Part shown: positions 58,760-64,000 of the stretch, in pieces
How positions within the stretch are numbered: position 1 is the first letter of the stretch
Layout: every line of letters starts with the position of its first letter
Source: Alkalihalobacillus sp. TS-13
GTDB taxonomy: Bacteria > Bacillota > Bacilli > Bacillales > Fictibacillaceae
Assembly: GCF_019720915.1 (NCBI RefSeq)
Contig: NZ_JAHKSI010000001.1
Span: 2,418,001-2,482,000 of the forward strand
Length of the DNA: 64,000 bases
Direction of reading: 5' to 3'
Made by a program: the position numbers and the translations under genes
Notes under the pieces: model-generated
What the model saw: the letters and a program-made list of their open reading frames with translations, nothing else
Told to the model about the DNA's origin: nothing
The model's database searches: none

Positions 58760-61114
58760 TTACTGAACTTCTTTACTATTGCCTTGCTTTAGTCTCTCAG
58801 GTGAAACGTTGAGTAAAAAGGGGCTTGGTGCGCCTACTGTGTATATCTGCAGTTCATGCATGGCCCGCGTGCATGCCGTGTAGAACAGTCTGCGCAGACT
58901 TTCATCTCCGTACACATGTTTTGAGGCGTCATAAATGATGACAGCATCGAATTCGATGCCTTTGGCTAAATACGCCGGTATGACAACTACACCTTGTTCA
59001 TATTCTATCGACCCGCTTTTTACCAGTTTGAGACCTTTTATATTGCTAAGGGCATCAAAGGCTGTATTGCATTCTGAAGCTGACTTGCATATAATCGCGA
59101 TGGTATTGTATTGACGGTGCTGCAGGTCATCTACTTTTGAAACAATACTACGGTGCAACTCAATGTGATTGGACAGTCTTGTCAACCGCGGCTTATCACC
59201 ATCACGTTCAAAAGCATGAATCTGTTCACCATTCGGGATAAGTTCTCTTGTAAATTCTACGATCGGTTTCGTGGATCGGTAACTGCGAGTCAAGTTGATC
59301 GATTCGGTTTCTTCTGGCCCATATAAACCGGTGAGCGTGTTGAAATCAACTCTTTCACTGGCGTGTGCGAATATTGCCTGATTAAAGTCACCGAGCACTG
59401 TCATCCTTGCAAAGGGAAACAATCTTTTCAAAAATTCGAATTGAAACGGAGAGTAGTCTTGTGCTTCATCTACCAGTACATGTTTGATCGAACTGTTCGT
59501 CTGAAAGCCTTGTATCAGTTCTTTCAAAAGCAAAAATGGTGTTGCATCTTCATAAAACAATTTACGTTCATCCAGCATGTTTACAGTCAAAGAACAAATA
59601 TCCGCCCATTCGTCAGGTATGTTCACCTGAATCCACAGTTTGCTGCTTGTATGCTCGGTGAAAAGCCGTTTATATATTTCGATGATGTTGATATACCCCA
59701 GACTTCGGATCCGTTTCCGCAGAGGCTTGAATTTCTTTCGGACAATCATCCTGCCTAATGCTTTCCTCTCCATCTCATAGTCGTCAAGCTGCCCTTCTTC
59801 AAAACCAGTTTTTTTCTGTAACTGATTATAAACCTTTTGATATTCATCGTTACTGAGCAACTCGATTTCATCTTCCACCCACGGCTTTTTTCGTTCGAGC
59901 TTCTCGGCTTGCTCCACTCTCTTCATAAGCCACTCTGTCAACTTTTCGACTCTATTGTGAAACCGGAGCGAGGTATCCACGCTATAAAACCGTTCTGTGA
60001 TTTCTTTGGCAGAAATCAGTTTTTTTCCTCTGAAGTTAATCCCTTTGAAAACCATTCCGGATGATTCAAGTGATTTTCTGTATGCCTTGAGCATATCGAA
60101 AAAATGAGTCGATGCCTTAAAACGGATGCTTTCTATCCTTGTGTGATAAGAAGGGGAATCTGTCTTCGTCAATACATATTCAAGCTGTTCGTAAGGATCC
60201 TCGACTAGAAATATACGGCTTAACCTGTGATCAAGGTATTCCTGGAAAGTGACCTGCTGCATATTTTCCTCGCCAAGTTCCGGCAAGACTGTCGATACAT
60301 AGCTGTTAAACAACGCATTAGGAGAAAATAGGACGATTTGATCAGCTTTCAGCCCATCACGATATTTATAAAGCAAATATGCGATTCGCTGCAATGCGGC
60401 AGATGTCTTGCCACTCCCCGCTGCACCCTGAACGATCAGAAGCCTCCCGCGATCATGCCGGATGATCATGTTTTGTTCCTGTTGAATGGTAGCCACTATG
60501 CTATGCATATATTTGTCAGTACCTTTGCCAAGGACTTGCTGTAAAATCTCATCCCCAATCGTGAGACTGGTATCAAACATCGAATCAATGACTCCATCAC
60601 GGATGATATATTGCCATTTCCTCTCCAGCATACCCTTGATTTTTCCTTCCGGTGTATCGTATACCGCAGGACCAGGCGAGTAATCATAGTACACACTTGA
60701 AATCGGCGCTCTCCAATCATAAATCAGGAAGTCTTCACCACTATTATCCGTGAGGGTGGAGACACCGATATAAATATGTTCTGTATCGGAAATGCCTTCT
60801 TCAGTGAAATCAATCCTGCCGAAGTATGGCGTCTCTTTCATGCGGCGCAATGCCGACAATCGCTTTACTGATTGTTTATGAGTGCTTTGCCTAACAGACA
60901 GGTTCTGGGCTTGCTGCCTTAAGCTGATGATCGTTTCGAGATAATCATCAAACGTATCAGTATTAACCTTTACATCTTCCCAGAAGTGCTTCCGAATATC
61001 GATTACTTCTTCCTGACGCTGGACTTTTTCATCTTCCAGCTCACCGATCTGTTCCGTAATCGTCTCCATGACACTGGCCAATCTTTCTTGTTCCTTCTGT
61101 AGTCCTTTATTCAT
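58760..61114 (-). CDS. helD: RNA polymerase recycling motor HelD
   Basis: 784 residues of the UvrD/PcrA-like HelD family. An N-terminal coiled coil (about 1-80, MNKGLQKEQERLASVMETIT) inserts into RNA polymerase. The two-lobed ATPase follows, with IVQGAAGSGKTSAALQRIAY as Walker A near residue 235, LVDEAQDYSPFQFEFLKRLF as Walker B, and RSYRSTKPIVEFTRE and YTACTRAMHEL as later helicase motifs. HelD frees stalled or idle RNA polymerase from nucleic acid using ATP. ATG follows AAAAGGAGTGCTTAT. The large repeat begins only 20 bp upstream of the start, so the promoter must lie in it or be carried by it. Confidence 0.95.
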   Translation of the reverse strand: MNKGLQKEQERLASVMETITEQIGELEDEKVQRQEEVIDIRKHFWEDVKVNTDTFDDYLETIISLRQQAQNLSVRQSTHKQSVKRLSALRRMKETPYFGRIDFTEEGISDTEHIYIGVSTLTDNSGEDFLIYDWRAPISSVYYDYSPGPAVYDTPEGKIKGMLERKWQYIIRDGVIDSMFDTSLTIGDEILQQVLGKGTDKYMHSIVATIQQEQNMIIRHDRGRLLIVQGAAGSGKTSAALQRIAYLLYKYRDGLKADQIVLFSPNALFNSYVSTVLPELGEENMQQVTFQEYLDHRLSRIFLVEDPYEQLEYVLTKTDSPSYHTRIESIRFKASTHFFDMLKAYRKSLESSGMVFKGINFRGKKLISAKEITERFYSVDTSLRFHNRVEKLTEWLMKRVEQAEKLERKKPWVEDEIELLSNDEYQKVYNQLQKKTGFEEGQLDDYEMERKALGRMIVRKKFKPLRKRIRSLGYINIIEIYKRLFTEHTSSKLWIQVNIPDEWADICSLTVNMLDERKLFYEDATPFLLLKELIQGFQTNSSIKHVLVDEAQDYSPFQFEFLKRLFPFARMTVLGDFNQAIFAHASERVDFNTLTGLYGPEETESINLTRSYRSTKPIVEFTRELIPNGEQIHAFERDGDKPRLTRLSNHIELHRSIVSKVDDLQHRQYNTIAIICKSASECNTAFDALSNIKGLKLVKSGSIEYEQGVVVIPAYLAKGIEFDAVIIYDASKHVYGDESLRRLFYTACTRAMHELQIYTVGAPSPFLLNVSPERLKQGNSKEVQ

Positions 61115-61134
61115 ATAAGCACTCCTTTTACATT

Positions 61135-61506
61135 GGCTTTGTTAAAGAATGATGTTGATTTCTTCAAAATTCACTCCCTTTCCGCGGGCGAACGAAAAGC
61201 GGAAGCGACCCGTTTAGTCACGCATTGTCACTGGAAAAATGACGAGGAAGCTCGAACTAAACAAAGACTTGGTTCTGCGTGGGCTAACTCATAAGGATGT
61301 CAACCAATGTGTTGCCGCCGCAGGAAGTTTGAAGTGATCCAAGTGACTGGCCGCCTGTGCTAGACATTACTTCTTTGCAATTTCCTACTACCGTGAGCCT
61401 CCTCACGAACCCGCACAGTTCGTTTCGGGGTCTCACCTGGCTCGCTGTTTCCGCAGAAGTGTCGTGAATTTCGGTAAAAAATCAACAGCGAAGATTAACA
61501 AAGCCT
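61135..61506 (-). repeat. Large structured intergenic repeat, inverted copy with both ends
   Basis: 372 bp from GGCTTTGTTAAAG and TGTTGATTT to AAATCAACAG and TTAACAAAGCC: the best-preserved terminal inverted repeats. Read on the minus strand it has the same order as the other copies, but the central region is deleted, so the 5' hairpin region follows closely on the 3' third. It has no open frame. Confidence 0.85.
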
Positions 61507-62290
61507 TTAAATTAAACTTCACTGTGAATTGGGGACAATCCACTTGAACCTAAAAAAATTAGTAATCGGGGTTGACGGGAGAAATTTCATGGTGTAAAAT
61601 TAAAATAGGGATATTTATGCGATCTTGCAAAATGAAGGTGCATCTATATTAAACTACCACACTTTTTCCTTCTTATCAAGACCTTCAACAATTCTCTCCG
61701 TACCAAACCGAAACAAAAAATAGCAAGTCCAACTATCTTTTCCTTCAAATTAATCTCTTTCATGATTAACGGATATTGAATGCTGAGTTTTTAAATGATT
61801 TAAAGTAGACATATCTATTCAATCCGTACGCACCACCAGACATATTGCCCTCCTTTTATAGATCCATTATTTATTACTAATAACTGCACTCTTGTTAATA
61901 CCAATTTATTTTAAATTATCAGATCTAACCCAATCATTCATGTAATTTCATAATAAAGAGACATATCTTATTCCGGATATGCCCCCCGATTGCTTAATAC
62001 ACCCAATTAAATTATCAAGAATTTACGATTATGATTTATACTTATTAAAAATTTTCGCAATCACATTACTCCCCGTTAATTTAAGCAATCCTGCCCAATT
62101 CTTAAGTAAGTAAAGGTGATCACCTTGTGCAACAATCGCCTCCTATTCTTGAACAAAAAGCTAGCTTATATGGAAGTCTACTCCATACTTATAAGGTTTA
62201 ATTTCTGTGCAAGCTTCGAAGGAAAGTTATCCCAAGCCGTACGATAAAGTGGTTCCGTTTGCTTTTACTTTGCAGGAAAAAGAATAACAC
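61507..62290. other. Gene-poor A/T-rich stretch with gene remnants
   Basis: About 780 bases without an intact gene apart from a possible 30-codon frame. Minus-strand translation gives protein-like pieces broken by stops, for example EAIVAQGDHLYLLKNWAGLL near 62030-62160 and EIKPYKYGVDFHIS just upstream. A perfect palindrome AAGGTGATCACCTT lies at 62113-62126. The origin of the remnants is not recognised. Confidence 0.45.
61751..61843 (-). CDS. Possible 30-residue peptide
   Basis: AAAGGAGGGCAAT precedes an ATG opening MSGGAYGLNRYVYFNHLKTQ and ending at TAA after 30 codons. The ribosome site is strong and the MSGGAYG start recalls small sporulation peptides of the YjcZ type, but the rest does not match. 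It could be a decayed gene. Confidence 0.35.
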
Positions 62291-62293
62291 GGT

Positions 62294-63100
62294 TTAACTG
62301 GTACCGGTAATCATTTCTCCCTTTTCAGCTTTGCTTAAAGCATCCAGGCACTGCAGAAGGGCAGAATATTGCTCCTCCTTTTGATTAGGTCGCCCAATTG
62401 GATTTCCCAATTTGCGTGAAAAATGTATGGATCTGGGGACTCCCAACGCTATCGTGGTTTCCGGCAATAAAGTGACCATTACAGTTGAAATCCCTGACTT
62501 TTCTATCTCGCGTGCAACCAGTCCCACGGACCGGTGACAGTGATTTCAGGCCGGGGTAAGAATAGCGAGGTCAACCTGATCTTCCCTCAGGCTTCGCACT
62601 GCTTCCGGAGCGGTCTTTTCTACCAGCGGAGTCGGATCGTGAATCCCCCCCTGAAAACTGATATGACGAGGTGCAACGCTACCTATCTTCCCCTCCTGCT
62701 CTAAGCGGTGAAGAGTGTCCAAGGGAAACATGACCTCCAAATCAATTTTTACATCACTATGATCATAAAATAAATGACTGATCACCGTTTCATCGGGAGA
62801 TGCGTCGGAAGGGATGATACGATAGGAGCAATCCCCTTTGGGGTCACTCAAATCAAAGGGTGACTGGCTTTTTAGGATAATCCCCCCGGAGGTGACAAGT
62901 GCAACCCGACTTTCCTCAACAGGCTTTTTCAAAGGAGTCCAAGGTATTTCCCCATGCCAGTCCCTGCCCAATTTCACGCTGACCCGATCTATGAAGCCCG
63001 GATATTTTTCCGCCAGTCTATTGATTAATTTTGATTGGGCAAGATTAAATATGAGTCTTTTGCCAATTCCAACTTTTGAAGAAGAATGTATTTTTCCCAT
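62294..63100 (-). CDS. GrdB-family (glycine/sarcosine/betaine reductase selenoprotein B-like) protein with in-frame TGA, probable selenoprotein
   Basis: 268 codons with a TGA at codon 185 (62548-62546). Before it: MGKIHSSSKVGIGKRLIFNL, VALVTSGGIILKSQSPFDL and DLAILTPA. After it, in the same frame: NHCHRSVGLVAREIEKSGIS and VTLLPETTIALGVPRSIHFS. The order LTPA-stop-NHCH-R-S-VGLVAREIE matches the selenocysteine (or Cys) UxxCH site of GrdB/PrdB-type reductases, so TGA probably encodes selenocysteine. A hairpin 10-11 bases after the TGA fits a bacterial SECIS. ATG follows AAAGGAGGTAGAACGA. The alternative is a Cys-to-stop mutation in a decaying gene, since neighbouring sequences are remnants. Confidence 0.72.
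62517..62535 (-). promoter_or_regulatory. SECIS-like hairpin after the in-frame TGA
   Basis: ACCGGUCC-GUG-GGACUGGU: an 8-bp stem (one G-U) with a 3-base apical loop beginning with G. The loop lies 18 bases after the TGA, within the distance known for bacterial SECIS elements, whose loop needs an early G. A role requires SelB and tRNA-Sec, not seen in the window. Confidence 0.55.
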
Positions 63101-63289
63101 TCGTTCTACCTCCTTTTTTCTTTTCACCCTTATAGACGAGATAAACGAGAGGTTTGTGACAAAATAATTACCGAATTCAATTAGAGAATCGCCCAGTAAG
63201 TTATTTAAAACGAACCATATTATTGTCATTTTTATTACTTTGCTTTGCCGCAGTTTCAACAAAACACAATTTGGTTATTTTTGCCCCCT

Positions 63290-63430
63290 CGAAAAGGTGT
63301 CCCCGGTGTTTTATATAACCTTACAGGGGGTTACAACGGAGCGTTTGTATCCGCTATTGTATTATTATTGATGGCTTCATTACTTAGTTTGGTATTGCCC
63401 GAAACAAAACAACAGTGCCCTGAAATTATA
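63290..63430 (+). pseudogene. MFS transporter C-terminal remnant
   Basis: The + strand frame encodes GVPGVLYNLTGGYNGAFVSA and LLLMASLLSLVLPETKQQ: the last two helices and tail of a major facilitator transporter. There is no upstream remainder of the gene and no start or ribosome site. It lies behind the divergent GrdB-family gene, suggesting a once larger acquired locus. Confidence 0.65.
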
Positions 63431-63533
63431 GTAACGGGTTCCATTATGAGGTGCAAAAGTGAAAATCTCATAGGAAATCACAAGTTAATTAGCAGACCAA
63501 TTCGTAAAGAAATCACAACACAATCCACATGAA

Positions 63534-63564
63534 AAGGAGCTTGGATTTCCAAGCTCCCTTCTCA
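63534..63564. terminator. Hairpin between the MFS remnant and the last gene
   Basis: GGAGCTTGG and CCAAGCTCC form a perfect 9-bp stem around ATTT; the + strand continues CTTCTC. The U-tail is poor. Confidence 0.55.
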
Positions 63565-63659
63565 TACGTCCAGATCATTCCTTATTCAACTGATATGAAC
63601 GAAACTGTCAACCCACCACACCCAAATGCGTCCTATTACGAAAATTTCTCTACTTGAAA

Positions 63660-63947
63660 TTATCCCTTTGAATTTGAATTGTCCACTGGTAAAAAGTCAA
63701 AAATTTCACCAGACTCGATTGAATCCACAAGTTGTTGAAGCCAGTAACAGTATTTCTTGTACTCCTCTAACTGTTCAAGGTCTTGTCTAGCCCTTTCCTT
63801 TAAACTTTCTTCGTTTTTTTCATCTTCTATGACTTCTTGAAGTAGATATTCTGCCTGTTTAATGGCGAAAAGGTTTAACTCGGCTTCCCTGTTCCATTTA
63901 CTTCCGAAAAAGTGGCCGAAATATTTGAAAAAGTTTTTCTCAGCCAC
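63660..63947 (-). CDS. Hypothetical protein, 95 residues
   Basis: Not recognised. It is predicted to be mostly helical, with a charged Glu/Lys-rich middle (EVIEDEKNEESLKERARQDL, EQLEEYKKYCYWLQQLVDSI) and an aromatic N-terminus (NFFKYFGHFFGSKW). GTG start with AAGGAAGGACC 6 bases upstream. No membrane segment. The neighbour upstream is outside the window, so context says little. Coding is supported by the ribosome site and uninterrupted helical heptad-like pattern. Confidence 0.65.
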   Translation of the reverse strand: MAEKNFFKYFGHFFGSKWNREAELNLFAIKQAEYLLQEVIEDEKNEESLKERARQDLEQLEEYKKYCYWLQQLVDSIESGEIFDFLPVDNSNSKG

Positions 63948-64000
63948 GAAATGGTCCTTCCTTGAGCCTTTTTGCCATATTTTCCGAACAATGTTGATGT

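Noticed and set aside
62113-62126. Perfect palindrome AAGGTGATCACCTT as an operator
   Set aside because: It stands in decayed coding sequence with no promoter or gene nearby; a 14-bp palindrome can occur by chance.

Overview
The window is a chromosomal segment of an endospore-forming member of the Bacillaceae. The evidence is the low-GC sequence with strong AGGAGG-type ribosome sites and many TTG/GTG starts, plus spore genes (alpha/beta SASP, YunB, YutH, YhcN/YlaJ lipoprotein, LytH, a Spo0E-like phosphatase). It also keeps much of the order of the Bacillus subtilis yug-yui-yum-yut-yun region (yugJ-yuzA-yugI, yuiH-yuiF-yuiE-yuiD-yuiC-yuiB-yuiA, yumB-yumC, yutM-dapF-yutK-yuzB-yutJ-yutI-yutH-yutG-yutF-yutE, yutD-yutC-lipA-lytH, yunB-yunC-yunD-yunF). 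No rRNA, tRNA, phage, complete insertion sequence or CRISPR array was seen.

Layout. 0-10 kb: iron alcohol dehydrogenase, YuzA, S1-domain YugI, asparagine synthetase, an aspartase-type lyase, small proteins, an alpha/beta hydrolase and a CapA-type protein. 10-14 kb: an ArsR-AHSA1 fusion regulator with its own double operator, DUF3870, a DUF819 membrane protein and an NlpC/P60 peptidase. 14-26 kb: the yui/yum block (molybdenum oxidoreductase, antiporter, leucyl aminopeptidase, DUF309, YuiD, a B12-binding-like protein that seems to start at ATC, YuiC, YuiB, YuiA, Nudix, type II NADH dehydrogenase, ferredoxin-NADP reductase). 26-43 kb: Fe-S assembly proteins, diaminopimelate epimerase, a nucleoside transporter, a TetR-YutJ fusion, spore and lipid genes, an EAL phosphodiesterase and GlpX. 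43-57 kb: lipoyl synthase, LytH, an NSS transporter with its 34-residue subunit, a lysine-riboswitch-controlled NhaC-type transporter, the yun genes, a SAM-riboswitch-controlled msrA and a SASP. 57-64 kb: a less conserved tail with a PheC-like binding protein, a small HTH protein, HelD, gene remnants, and a GrdB-family gene with an in-frame TGA followed by a SECIS-like hairpin.

The most striking feature is the intergenic DNA. Besides ordinary terminators it holds (i) six copies or fragments of a large, structured non-coding repeat with terminal inverted repeats; (ii) four copies of a roughly 45-125 bp hairpin element bounded by GGGGCTGTCC-like ends; and (iii) several arrays in which a short core recurs at a fixed distance while the DNA between cores varies. 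These cores are TGTCGTGATA (exactly 21 bp), TTTAGAC (20-21 bp), TCTACAAA (19-21 bp), the palindrome GTGCC(A/T)GGCAC (47-48 bp, three clusters) and CGGACACCAG (50-51 bp, two clusters). The regular spacing, mostly near whole or half numbers of helical turns, and the strictly intergenic placement suggest protein-binding arrays of a kind I cannot name. Together with the likely selenoprotein they are the best candidates for something undescribed here.
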